A DNA stretch of 26,199 nt, from NCBI GenBank assembly GCA_050747525.1, contig JBOGOC010000013.1:1-26199 (forward strand). Direction: 5' to 3'. The notes under the pieces were generated by a model. It was not told where the DNA came from, made no database searches, and saw nothing but the letters and a program-made list of their open reading frames with translations. Numbering within the stretch: the stretch's first letter is position 1; each line of letters opens with the position of its first letter. Source of the stretch: JBOGOC01 sp050747525. GTDB taxonomy: Bacteria > Acidobacteriota > Polarisedimenticolia > JACPZX01 > DASXTC01. Shown one piece after another: positions 14,402 through 24,600 of this stretch. The translations under genes and the position numbers were made by a program.

Positions 14402-15049
14402 TCAGCCTCGTGGCTGGGTCATCGTCTTGCCCGTGAGCGGGCTTTCGGGGCCCTTGAGGTACTCGGCCAGTGCGCGCAGGGCGGCCCCGCGGTGCGAGAC
14501 GCGGTCCTTCTCCAGGGTCGTCATCTCCGCGAAAGTTCTGCCGGTCTCCCTGTGATGGAAGACGGGATCGTATCCGAAGCCTCCCGCCCCGCGGGGTGCG
14601 CGCAGGATCTCGCCGCGGCACTCCCCTTCGAAGGTCTTCACCAGGCGTCCCCACCGGCCCAGGGCCAGCACGCACACGAACGAGGCGCCGCGGCGGTCGT
14701 CGGGCACGTCCTTCATCGCCTCGAGCATGTGTCCGTAGCGCACGGCGTCGTCCACCTTCTCGGGGGTGCCGTAGCGCGCGCTCAGCACGCCGGGGGCGCC
14801 GTCCAGGGCGTCGACGCACAGGCCCGAGTCGTCGGTCAGGGTGAGGTCGCGGCCGTAGCGGCTGTAGTGGATCACCTTGCCGACGGCGTTCTCTTCGAAG
14901 GTGCTCCCCTTCTCGACGTAGATGGGGGCGCCGTGCACTTCCTTGAGCGCCATGACGGGGACCTCGATGCCGGCCGCGGCCAGGGCGGCGCGCACTTCCT
15001 CCACCTTGGCGGGATTGAAGCTTCCCACCAGCAGCCGTGTGGCCGGCAT
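14402..15049 (-). CDS. rdgB: XTP/dITP diphosphatase (HAM1/RdgB)
   Basis: A 215-aa house-cleaning pyrophosphatase that hydrolyses (d)ITP and XTP to monophosphates so deaminated purines do not enter DNA or RNA. The substrate-binding N-terminus is LLVGSFNPAKVEEVRAAL (6-23), with Ser in place of the usual Thr in the T/S-x-N-x-x-K motif. STFEENAVGK is near residue 50, and the catalytic LTDDSGLCVDAL is near 70. GGFGYDPVFHH (about 155) and a C-terminal KDRVSHRGAALRAL complete the family signature. The start ATG at 15049 shares one base with the rph stop (TGATG). A longer open reading in the same frame crosses rph and is an artefact of high GC. Last gene of the operon. Confidence 0.95.
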   Translation of the reverse strand: MPATRLLVGSFNPAKVEEVRAALAAAGIEVPVMALKEVHGAPIYVEKGSTFEENAVGKVIHYSRYGRDLTLTDDSGLCVDALDGAPGVLSARYGTPEKVDDAVRYGHMLEAMKDVPDDRRGASFVCVLALGRWGRLVKTFEGECRGEILRAPRGAGGFGYDPVFHHRETGRTFAEMTTLEKDRVSHRGAALRALAEYLKGPESPLTGKTMTQPRG

Positions 15050-15825
15050 CAGGACTTCGGCGCCGCCGCCGGGGCATCCGTCCGCAGCACGCTTCCCAGG
15101 ACGTCCCCGAGGGTCTGGCGCTGCAGCGCGAAGAGGCTCTGCAGCCCCTGGCCGGCCAGCGCCAGCATCTCGTTCATCTGATCGCCGGTGAAGGGGGCCG
15201 ACTCGGCGGTCCCCTGGATCTCGATGTAGCGGCCGGCGTCGGTGGCCACGATGTTCATGTCCACGCCGGCGTTCGAGTCTTCGTCGTAGGACAGGTCCAG
15301 CACGGGGCTGTCTGCCACGATCCCCACGGAGATGGCCGCCACCTGCGCCAGCAGGGGCGGGCGCATCAGGATGACCCCCCGGGCCCGCAGCGTCTGCAGC
15401 GCCAGAGCCAGGGCCGCGAACGAGCCGGTGATCGACGCGCACCGGGTCCCCCCGTCCGCCTGCAGGACGTCGCAGTCGATCCAGATGGTGCGCTCTCCGA
15501 GGGCGGTCATGTCCACCACCGCGCGCAGCGCGCGTCCGATGAGGCGCTGGATCTCCGACGTTCGTCCCGAGGGCCGGCCGCGCGAGGCTTCCCGCTGGTT
15601 GCGCGTGTGCGTGGCGCGCGGCAGCATGCCGTACTCGGCGGTCACCCATCCCTGCTTCTGTCCCAGGAGGAAGGGCGGGACCTTCTCCTCCACGCTGGCC
15701 GTGCAGATGACGCGCGTCTCGCCCATCTGGATGAGGGCTGAGCCTTCGGCGTAGCGGTTGACTCCGAGGGTGATGGCGGCGCTGCGCAGCTCGCCGGCGG
15801 CGCGCCCGTCTTTTCGAGAGGTCAT
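15049..15825 (-). CDS. rph: Ribonuclease PH
   Basis: A 258-aa phosphorolytic 3'-to-5' exoribonuclease that trims tRNA 3' ends and matures other RNAs, using phosphate and releasing nucleoside diphosphates. Signature segments are GSALIQMGETRVICTASVEE (28-47), the phosphate/RNA-contact region EYGMLPRATHTRNQRE and EIQRLIGRALRAVVD in the first half, TIWIDCDVLQADGGTRCASI near 115-135, and DLSYDEDSNAGVDMNIV near 180. It is slightly longer than the usual 240 aa because of a C-terminal Ala/Pro tail. The start overlaps the murI stop (ATGA). Pairing with rdgB directly downstream is a very common bacterial arrangement. Confidence 0.96.
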   Translation of the reverse strand: MTSRKDGRAAGELRSAAITLGVNRYAEGSALIQMGETRVICTASVEEKVPPFLLGQKQGWVTAEYGMLPRATHTRNQREASRGRPSGRTSEIQRLIGRALRAVVDMTALGERTIWIDCDVLQADGGTRCASITGSFAALALALQTLRARGVILMRPPLLAQVAAISVGIVADSPVLDLSYDEDSNAGVDMNIVATDAGRYIEIQGTAESAPFTGDQMNEMLALAGQGLQSLFALQRQTLGDVLGSVLRTDAPAAAPKS

Positions 15826-16727
15826 CGGGTCTCCTCGTGTGTGGCAGGGAGCGCCGGCTCGTGTTGCGTGAGGTCGGCCAGGTGAGGCCCCGGGATGTCA
15901 TGCCCCAGGAAGCGGGCCCCCACCTCGCGGAATCTCTCCGGGTCGTCGGTCACATGATACTCGCCTGCGCGGCCCGCCTCGCCCGCGGCCTGGCGCCCGG
16001 CCGCGGGCGCCTCGAGCCCGCGCGACTCCAGCAGCCGCGCCAGATCCTGCGCCACCGCCATGCCCGAATCCACCAGCGCGATCTCCTCATCTGAGCCACC
16101 TCCGGTGAGATCCTCCAGCGCCCGCTCGATCAGCGAGCGCAGCAGCGGATAGTGCGTGCACCCCAGGATGAGCGTGTCGATCCGCTCTCTCACCAGCGGG
16201 CCGAGATAGCGCAGCGCCACCTGCCGGGAGACCGGGTCGTCGGGGTCGATCCAGCCCTCCTCGGCCAGCGGCACGAACAGGGGGCAGGCCGCCCCCACGA
16301 CCGTGAAGTCGGGCCGCATGGCGCGGATGGCGCGGGCATAGGCCCCGCTGCGCAGAGTCGACGCGGTTCCGATCACCCCCACCCGCCCGGTGCGCGAGAG
16401 CCTGCAGGCCTCCACGGCACCGGGCTCGATCACGCCCATCACCGGGATGCCGTGTGGCGCGAGGTCGGCCCGCAGCGCGTCCATGGCCAGCGCCGAGGCC
16501 GTGTTGCAGGCCACCACCAGTCCCTTCACGCCACGCTCCCTCAGGAAGGCCGCGCACTGGCGCGCGTACCGGGTGACGGTGGCCCCCGACTTGGTGCCGT
16601 ACGGCACCCGCGCGGTGTCGCCCAGATAGATGAGCCTTTCCGCAGGCAGGCGGCCGGCCACGGCCCGCAGCACGGTGAGGCCGCCCAGACCGGAGTCGAA
16701 CACACCCAGCGGCCGCGGATCGCTCAT
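15822..16727 (-). CDS. murI: Glutamate racemase
   Basis: A 301-aa enzyme that makes D-glutamate for peptidoglycan from L-glutamate by a cofactor-independent two-cysteine mechanism. GVFDSGLGGLTVLRAV (8-23) opens the protein with the conserved Asp-Ser. The catalytic cysteines are in VVACNTASA (near 74) and LGCTHYPLL (near 190). IYLGDTARVPYG and MGVIEPGA are further family motifs. The C-terminus is about 30 residues longer than usual and has an inserted Ala/Gly-rich stretch (about 240-255). It follows the GerMN gene by 7 nt and overlaps rph. Confidence 0.95.
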   Translation of the reverse strand: MSDPRPLGVFDSGLGGLTVLRAVAGRLPAERLIYLGDTARVPYGTKSGATVTRYARQCAAFLRERGVKGLVVACNTASALAMDALRADLAPHGIPVMGVIEPGAVEACRLSRTGRVGVIGTASTLRSGAYARAIRAMRPDFTVVGAACPLFVPLAEEGWIDPDDPVSRQVALRYLGPLVRERIDTLILGCTHYPLLRSLIERALEDLTGGGSDEEIALVDSGMAVAQDLARLLESRGLEAPAAGRQAAGEAGRAGEYHVTDDPERFREVGARFLGHDIPGPHLADLTQHEPALPATHEETR

Positions 16728-16734
16728 CTCGGGG

Positions 16735-17346
16735 TCACTCCACCGAGCCGCGCGGCGCCAGGGGCCTCGACAGGTCCAGGTGCCCGCCCAGCTCGCGCGC
16801 CTCTTCGCCTTCGACCAGCACCTTCACGCGCCGGATTTCGTCCACGTTGCCGGCCAGAGTCTCCACCAGCGACCGCAACGCCAGCAGCGTGTCTTCGGAT
16901 CCCCCTTGAAGCCCGGCCACGAAGGCGCCGTTGAGATCCACGTAGGCCGTGCCGTCGGCGGTGATGTGCAGCGCCCGTACGGCGGTGTCGGAGGGGAGCA
17001 CCGGCGTCAGCTCGGTGCGCGGCCCCGACGCCAGCGCCTCGATGAGAGCGCGTGCCTGCAGGGCGGGGGTTGGCTCGCGGTGCATCTCGCGCGCTTCGGC
17101 CGTCAGCCTTCCCTCTTCGTCGGCGAAGTACAGGATGGCGTCGAGCCGGTCCTCCGCCTCGGCTCCCGGTGCGGCGGGCTGGCCCGGCTCTTCGCCCGCC
17201 ACCGAGGCGGTTCGGGCCCCCTCGTCGGGCCCTCCGGAAGAGCGGCCGCATCCGGGGGCAGGCACCGCGGCCAGCACGACTGCAAGGCAGGCCACGTGGG
17301 CCCGCGCAACTGCCCCGGCAGGGGCCGGGGGAATCCGGATGCTCAT
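16735..17346 (-). CDS. GerMN-domain lipoprotein
   Basis: A 203-aa secreted protein. The N-terminus has a hydrophobic stretch ending in VPAPGC (Cys33), a probable though imperfect lipobox, followed by a Gly/Pro/Ala/Glu-rich linker. Residues about 65-200 form one GerMN domain: DAILYFADEEGRL, ALIEALASGP, the strand TAYVDLNGAF and the helix TLLALRSLVETLA, ending in VKVLVEGEE. GerMN domains are found in spore germination proteins and in envelope lipoproteins of non-sporulating bacteria. In this operon between an amidase and murI a role in cell-wall maintenance is likely, by context only. The start overlaps the amidase stop (ATGA). Confidence 0.85.
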   Translation of the reverse strand: MSIRIPPAPAGAVARAHVACLAVVLAAVPAPGCGRSSGGPDEGARTASVAGEEPGQPAAPGAEAEDRLDAILYFADEEGRLTAEAREMHREPTPALQARALIEALASGPRTELTPVLPSDTAVRALHITADGTAYVDLNGAFVAGLQGGSEDTLLALRSLVETLAGNVDEIRRVKVLVEGEEARELGGHLDLSRPLAPRGSVE

Positions 17347-18596
17347 GGAACGCCACCCCCACGGGCAGCCTTTCCCGCCTCTTCGCCGAGCCGGGCCAGC
17401 TGCTCCTGGCGGAAGCGATCCACCGCCGCAGCGAGGGCGGCCGCGATCTGGTCTCTGTGCTCGCCGGAAGCCAGCTTCCTCTCCTCGTCGGGATGGGTCA
17501 GGAATCCCACCTCAACGAGGACGGCCGGCATGGCGGCCCCTACCAGCACGCGAAACGGCGCCTGCTTCACCCCCCGGTTGGCGGTCCCGCCCACCCGGTT
17601 CATCTCGGTCTGCACCAGGTCGGCCAGCCGGCTCGAACGGGACAGGTGCTCCGCCTGGGCCATCTCCCACAGGATGACGGGAAGGTCTTCGCCCTCCCCC
17701 TGCTTCGTTCCCTGGGACACGCCCTGGGCGTTCTCCGTGGTGGCCACCCGCAGCGCCTCATCGTCGCTGGCCTCGTAGGAGAGGTAGTAGGTCTCGGCGC
17801 CGTGCACCGTGCTCCTGAGAGAAGAGTTGGCGTGGATGCTCAGGAAAAGGTCCGCATCGAACCCGTTGGCGGTGGCGGTCCGGGACTCCAGGTCGACGCG
17901 CCGATCGGCCTCGCGGGTCAGGGCGGCCGCGTATCCGGCCTCCTCAAGTCGATCCCTCAGCCGGCGAGCGATGTCCAGAACGAGGTCCTTTTCCTTGAGC
18001 CCGCTCTGGCTGATCGCGCCCTGCTCATCGCCTCCATGGCCCGGATCGATCACCACGCGACGAAGCGGGCCCACCGCTTCCTGCGACCTGCCGGACCGGG
18101 CGGATGGAATCTGCGTGGAGGCAGCTCCTGGCGTCGCGGAATGCGCCCCCTCGGCGGGCGATTCCAGCCCCACTTCACCGGCTGGAGGGAGGGGCGCCCC
18201 CTCGGCCACGAAGGCGATGACGACCTGGAAGGGATCCTTCCGCTCCGAGGTGCTGAAGGCGGAGAACCTGCGTCCCAGATGGAACACCACCGTGGTTCCC
18301 CGGGCTCCCTCGTCCAGGCGGACCCGCTTGAGGACGTCGCTGTCGAACTCGCGCTGGGGGAAGGACGCCGCGTCCACGTCGCCTTCCACCCACAGCCGCA
18401 GGCGGGACCGTGTCTCCTCGAACCGGTACACCACGGGGCGGGAAAAGGTGAGGGTCACCACCGCGGTGTCGTCGCTGAATGACGACGACAGGGCGATTGC
18501 CGCAGGCTCGTCGGCCGCCCGCGGGGCGATCGACGAGAGGGCCACGACCACGGCCACGATGCAGAGGCCAGGAAACCGCAGACGCTGGGCAGTCAT
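17343..18596 (-). CDS. N-acetylmuramoyl-L-alanine amidase with AMIN domain (AmiC-like)
   Basis: A 417-aa periplasmic enzyme that cleaves the bond between the glycan and the stem peptide of peptidoglycan, as in daughter-cell separation. It has a signal peptide (about 1-27, PGLCIVAVVVALSSIAPRA), then an AMIN envelope-targeting domain (about 35-130), a Pro/Ser-rich linker, and an Amidase_3 catalytic domain (about 180-400). Zinc ligands are visible as His in VVIDPGHGG, Glu in GLKEKDLVLD and His in LFLSIHANSS. The catalytic Glu is in VLVEVGFLTH. First gene of the operon. The start is only 14 nt from a TATACT box (18605-18610), so the transcript may have almost no leader. Confidence 0.94.
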   Translation of the reverse strand: MTAQRLRFPGLCIVAVVVALSSIAPRAADEPAAIALSSSFSDDTAVVTLTFSRPVVYRFEETRSRLRLWVEGDVDAASFPQREFDSDVLKRVRLDEGARGTTVVFHLGRRFSAFSTSERKDPFQVVIAFVAEGAPLPPAGEVGLESPAEGAHSATPGAASTQIPSARSGRSQEAVGPLRRVVIDPGHGGDEQGAISQSGLKEKDLVLDIARRLRDRLEEAGYAAALTREADRRVDLESRTATANGFDADLFLSIHANSSLRSTVHGAETYYLSYEASDDEALRVATTENAQGVSQGTKQGEGEDLPVILWEMAQAEHLSRSSRLADLVQTEMNRVGGTANRGVKQAPFRVLVGAAMPAVLVEVGFLTHPDEERKLASGEHRDQIAAALAAAVDRFRQEQLARLGEEAGKAARGGGVP

Positions 18597-18613
18597 CGCG
18601 GGCCAGTATAGAC

Positions 18614-18640
18614 AAAAAAAGGGGGGCCTTTCGGCCCCCC
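18614..18640 (-). terminator. Strong intrinsic terminator of the giant secreted-protein gene
   Basis: GGGGGGCC (18621-18628) pairs with GGCCCCCC (18633-18640) around a TTTC loop. In the minus direction seven T follow (18620-18614). It lies 30 nt after the stop codon at 18670. The plus strand has only TTT after the stem, so it acts mainly leftward. Confidence 0.92.
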
Positions 18641-18669
18641 TTTCAGGGATTGCAGTTGCAGTCAGCTTG

Positions 18670-21600
18670 CTACGGGCAGGTCGCTCCCGCCGTCACGAGC
18701 TCGTTCGGACGGCCACAGAAGTTGTTCCCGCCCGCACCAGGCACGCACGCCAGACCGACCTTCCCCGCGTTGCCCGTGCGGCACAACGAGGTGGTCGGGT
18801 CGCAGAGTCCGAAGGTACTCGGAGGCTGAACACCCAGCGGGGCGATACCCAACAGGTTGGTGGAGGAGTGTCCTACCTGGTACATGTAGGACTGCCCCAC
18901 CGCCGGCAAGCTCGCATCCGTCGTGCTCACCAACGTGCCCAGCGCCGTCGCCGGCACTGCGTTGGCAAAGCACGAGCCGTCGAACGTGTTGCCGCTGAAC
19001 ATATCGGTAATGCCCAGGTTCGCACCGGTATGCGTGTAGCGGAACAGGTCGTAGCCGCTGATTCCCGGCGGCTGTACGCGCGACGGCCACTGAATCGTGG
19101 CAGTGGCTCCACCGATGACGTCCAGACCGACCTCGTTGGCCACGCCGGCGGCGTTCAGTGCCGTCTGCGGACCCAGGTCGCTTCCGTCACCCGTGTACGC
19201 TTTCACCACGACATCCTGCTGACCCAGGCACGACAGGTCCGACGAGCAGCGCACCCTTACGCGGTACAGGGCATCGCGGCTCGGCGCCACGTTGACGTTC
19301 CCCTGCGGAGAGAACGCAGAGAGGACGTCGGTCACCGAACCGCTCACGATGTCGAGCTGCTCCCACTGGAACTGGAGCACCCCGTTCTCGCAAGCACCCT
19401 CGGTGGCACCCGTGTTCGGATCGTTGGCCGCCGTGGAGCCCCTGGCATCCAGGGACACCGGCTGCAGCAGCGAGTCCAGACCCACCAGGCGCCTCGTGCC
19501 GAACGCGACCGAGTTGGCCACGCTCACCGCGACGACGCCGCAGTTCCCGGTTGCCTGACCCGTGGTGCACACGCTCAGACCGGTCACCGTGTCGGGCGTG
19601 ATGATCGCAGCAGTCTGACGGATGTCCGTCAACTTGATGTCGTCGATGAACCATCCGTCGTCACCGTCGAAGTACTGGTACGCGATGCCACCCGGATCCG
19701 GCTCGAGAGCCGACCTCTGGGTCGCGAACGACCAGCCGCCTTCCACCATGCCGATCCAGCGCAGGCGCGCGACGCGGCCGGCGAAGGGAGACAGGTTGAA
19801 GGCCGAGCGTGTCCACACGCCACCGCTGGCGGTGGAGCTGGACTCCGTGCAGCCAGGGCCCGGGGCGCAGGTGATGTCCCCGCAGTCCTTGTGCGCGGCG
19901 TCGTTGTTGTCCGTGTCCGTCACGCATGTGGTGTCGGTTCCGAAAACGTCACCCATGTCGATGAACAGCGGGCTGAAGTTACACATTGTTTCGTTGTTCG
20001 GCGGGATCTGATCGTCGCCAGGGTCGAATCCGCAAAGGCTGATCGTCTCCTGGATCGACCCGTCATACCCGTTGAAGTTCGGGGTGAGCTGCTGCCACCT
20101 TTCGAACTTCCCGTCCGTGCCCAGCAGGCTGACCTGCACCTGACCGCCACCGAACGACGTGTCGGGCGGGACGAACCCACTCCCGAAGTTCTCGTCATCC
20201 GGCACCGAGATCATGTGCCAGAACTCCAGCGAGGTGGCCGGGCCGATCACCACGCCGGGGATGTTCGGATCCCCCTGCGAGTCCAGAACGAACGCCGACA
20301 CCTGGCGGAGTCTGAGAGTGTCCACCAGAGTCGAGGTCGCGCTGAGGTGACGCCCCATGTGCATGGAGCGGACACCCAGGTGAGCCTTGCCACCATCCGG
20401 AGCTCCCACGCCGGGTCCGAGGCCCGCGATGTCGTACGACGCACCGGGGTACTCGAACACGGAGTGCAGGTGCCAGTCGTTCTCCTCAGCCACTGGAGCG
20501 GCACAGCCGACGAACCCCTGGTTGTCGTCCGTGCAGATCCGGCCATCGGCGCCTGTCGGGCTGGCGCCGGTGTCCATGGTGTAGCCGAGGATGTCGTCAG
20601 TCGCGTCACCGTTCGCCCTCAGGATGTCTCCTGGGGTCGTGCTGACGGGCAGACGGCTGAACTGAATGCCAGGTACGCCGTTCCTGTTCGTGTCGAAGTC
20701 CTCGCAGAGATTGCCAGCTCCCGGGGACGACGGACAGTTGTTCGCGATCGCCGGACTGTCAATGCGGTCGAGGTCCACGAAGAACTTGAACTTCTGTTCG
20801 GGGACGCCCTCGATACCGTCGGCCACCGCGGTCAGGGTGAACTCGGCCTCCGCAAGCTTCGCGGCGGACGAGCGGCCCGGACCAGGATTCGCGGGGTCGA
20901 CGATGAAGTTGAGCGCTCCGACAGGAGTCTGGACTCCGGTTGCGCCGGCAGCCATGTTCCCCATGAAGACCTGCGCCCGCGGCGTGCAACCCACCGATGG
21001 CGTCAGCGGGCGGATGCCCACCGTCAGGTTGTTCAGGGGGATCGGCGTGCCCACCTTGTCCAGTGAGCTGTTCACCATCGTCAGCCTGACCGCCGACAGC
21101 TCTCCAGGATCCGCCTGTCCGTCCGGAACCGCCGCACAGATGCCGTCCGTGCCCCCGGGGGGCGTGTTGCAGAAGGCATCGTTGTTCGGGCTTCCGGGGT
21201 TCTCCTGCGGACACGACTGCGGGAGGGACGGTGGGTTGTTCGGGTCCGGGTCCCCAGCCGTGCAGAAGAAGTCGGAGGTTCCATCGTCCGTCAGGGCCAC
21301 GGCCGCGACGGCGATGTTGCCCACCGACACCGGCGTCGTGGACATGTTCGTGATGCCGTTACGTGAGTGCTCGCAGTTCAGCTCGGAGGCCGTCTGGATC
21401 AGGTCGTCCGGCACTCCGTTGTTGCCGTCGTCGGTCGAGTCGGGGTCGCAGTAGTCCGCCGCCCCCGGTATCGTGTCGATACCCTTGCGATCGTCCCCCG
21501 TTCCGTAACGACGGACCGCCGGCGGTACCGCTCCGTCCAGATCGCTGTCCGTCTGGAACTGGAAGGTCGGGTCCGCCGGGTTGTAGAACACCGGGCAGTT

Positions 21601-24600
21601 GTCCACGAAGTTCGGGACGAGGTCGTTGTCGAAGTCCTCCGAGTCGCACTTGTCACCGATACCGTCCCCGTCGTTGTCGGTCTGATCGGGGTTGTAGGTA
21701 GCGGCGAAGGTGGGCGCCGGGGGACCAGGTGCTTCGACAGCTCCCTCGTTCGGGCAGTTGTCGTTCACCTCTTCGACCAGGTCACCGTCGATGTCGCCGG
21801 TGTCGTCGCAGAACGTTCCGCGGACCCCACCCGCCTGGCTGGGGTTGTACAGCGTCGGGCAGTTGTCAGCGCCGTTGACGTCGCCGTCACCGTCGATGTC
21901 CTGGTTCTCGCAGGCGTTGCCCACGCCGTCCCCGTCGGTGTCGAGCTGAGTGTTGTTCGCCACCAGCGGGCAGTTGTCGCACAGGTCTCCGTGACCGTCG
22001 TCGTCCCAGTCGCACTGTCCGTTCCTCGGGGACGGCACGCAGTCGGCGGCCGTGATCGTGCCGCTGCCGTTGTTGTCCCTCTGGGCCGTGTTGGCCGGGT
22101 TGAAGACGTCGAACAGGTTGACGTCATCGAAGCAGTTGTCGTCGTCCGACGACCCCTGCCCCTCCGCCAGGAAGTCCGACGAACTGATGTCGTTGGAAAC
22201 CCCGTCGGTCCCGAAGTTCCGGATCGCATCACCGTCCACGTCACGGAAGTTGTTCTCCCCGAGCTGACCGTCACTGTCCTGGTCGCACTCCGGGTCCGCG
22301 TACGACGCGAGGATGTTGAAGTTCTCACCCTGCGTCGCGTTGACGTTGAGGATCCCCTTCTGGTCCACCACGCCGCTCACCTGCACCACGCCGGTGAAGA
22401 TCCCGCCACCCTGGGGAGCCAGGCAGAAGCTCTCCCCGAGGGGCTCCGTCGTGCTGCGGGCATCGATCGCGACCTCACCCGGCGCACACGTGCAGTCCGC
22501 GTTCACGGCACAGCTCGTGTTGATGCGGGACGCAAGCCCGGCGGTGCACTTGAGCGCCGTGCAGGTCCCCACCGGAGTGGCGGCCGGGGTGGCATCGGTA
22601 ACGGCCACCTTGATCCCCGTCGTGCAGTTGTGGGTGGTGAGACGCTCCCACGCGACCGTGCCGCACTGCCTCGCCGCATTGTTGCCGCCGACGCGTTGCT
22701 GGCAGTCAGCGTTGACGCTGCACGCCAGTCCAATGTTGCCCCGGTTGCAGGTGCCCGGATTTGGCAATCCCGGGACACCGTCGCCACCCACGCAGTTGGC
22801 TCCGATACGGTCGCAGTCGTTGATGCTCGTGTCGGTCTGGTCCTTCGGGTGCCTCTCCGACCACTGGAAGTACATGTCGTCGAGGGTCCACCCGAGGCCG
22901 CCGCCGGTGCCACCTTCCAGCAGCCACCAGTTCATCTCGAACTGGAAGCGGTTGCCGGAGGAGCCACGGAACTCCTCGAACCGGCCGGCCGGGATGTCGA
23001 TTTCCCGGTTGCGCAGCGGGCCCCACGGAGTGGTGTGCCCGATGCGGGTGCCCGGACCAGTGCACTGGGCGTTGGTGGCGCAGACAAAGACGCCGATCTT
23101 GGTGTCGTCGCCGGAAGTGCAGAGACCGGCGGTGCAGACGCCCGGAATGATCGGCAGGCCGCTTGGACCATCCACGGCGGTATTGCTCTGGAACCCGCGC
23201 GTGTTGCCGTCCACGTCCGCCACCGGGAAGGCCATCAGCAGCCTCTCGATGACGTTCGTCTCGCTGCGCTGGACGATCGGCTCTGACACGCCCACTTCGT
23301 CGCCGTTCGCGCCCGTCTTGCCGGCCAGCGTTCCGTCGCTGTCCCTCAGGGGGCCGAACGTGCGCTGCGAGTTCTGCGGGCCCGTCTTGGGACCGGTGTT
23401 GTTGCCCGGGGTAAGAGTGCGGTAGCTGTACGAATCGCCCAGGGTGACCGGACCGCCGTCATCGACGTTGGAGTCGACCTCCACGATGAAGAAGCTGGAC
23501 GTGTCGATGAACTCCTGAGTCTCGTTCCAGCCCATGGCCTCCATGCGGATGTCGTAGTTGATTCCGCGTGCGTCGGGGGCCGTGTTGATCCGCTGCATCA
23601 CCGGGGAGTCGAGCATGTCGTGCACGAACTCCACCAGAGGTGCCGTGGTCGGGTCGGTCGGCATGGTGTACTCAGGGCAGGCGTTTGGAGCGCGGAAGAG
23701 TCCCACCGGGCCGTGGCCAGCGTGCCACGTTCCCTTGTTGAGGGTCCCCGACGTTCCCACAACGCCGTTGTTCTGCGTCTGCCAGCCGCAACCGCCACCC
23801 GTGCTGTAGAACCACGCGAGGCTGTTCTGGACAGACCCCGGAGCGCCCGTCTTCATGTCAGGAGCTCGCACCGCCGTGAAGCCGCCGTTGGTCGAGTCGA
23901 ACCGCCACGGCATCTGGGCGGCAATCGCAGTGTTGGGGTTGTTGCAGTCGGCGGCAATGGCACAGGCCCTCGAGATGTTCGTGCACTTGAGGGCCACGCA
24001 CGCTCCCGTGTCGTTGAGGGGCTTGAAGGTCTGGAGCTCCAGGTTCCTCGCCTCCGAACCCGCCGGAACCGTGAGGATGTTTCCGTCACGATTGCGGTCG
24101 ACGGCCTGCGTGCCGCCGGTCGGGAAGTCGGTGTGGTAGTTGAGGAACTCGGTCTCCGCCTGCAGAGCCTCCCTGAATGTGAACACCTGGGCCGCCAGCT
24201 GATCGCCGAAATCCGTGCTGCGCGACGAGAAGCTGATCTGCAGGTCCACGGCACGATCGGCCGTGGCCAGCGTCTTCACGCCCACGTCCACGTTGAAGGT
24301 CCACGCCGCGATCCCCTCACGACCGCCCGGGACCTCACCCAGCTCCACGGACTGCGGCAGCGGGCTCAGGAACGAGCAGGGGTTCGGCAGACCCGGCACC
24401 GGGTCCGTGCAGCTCAGCGTGGCTCTCAGGTTGAGCGGCTGGTCGACGTTCTGGTTGGCGAACCCGACCTGGTACACGATCGCCTCGCCCGCGTCGAAGT
24501 AGAAATCGCCGCGGCCGCCGACGTTGCGTCCCACGTCACACCCGCCCGTCACCAGCGTACGGCGCAGCGGGTCGCCGGATGCGGCACCGCCCGCCGGGAA

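Noticed and set aside
14402..15901. A single 499-residue open frame on the minus strand spanning rph and rdgB
   Set aside because: Only its last 215 codons read as RdgB. The upstream part is an Arg/Pro-rich shadow of rph, which is a clear RNase PH in another frame.
17809..21066. Very long plus-strand open frame (1,085 codons), and a similar one at 23620-26049
   Set aside because: Both are antisense to well-recognised genes, are Arg/Val/His-rich with no domain, and arise because stop codons are rare in high-GC antisense frames.
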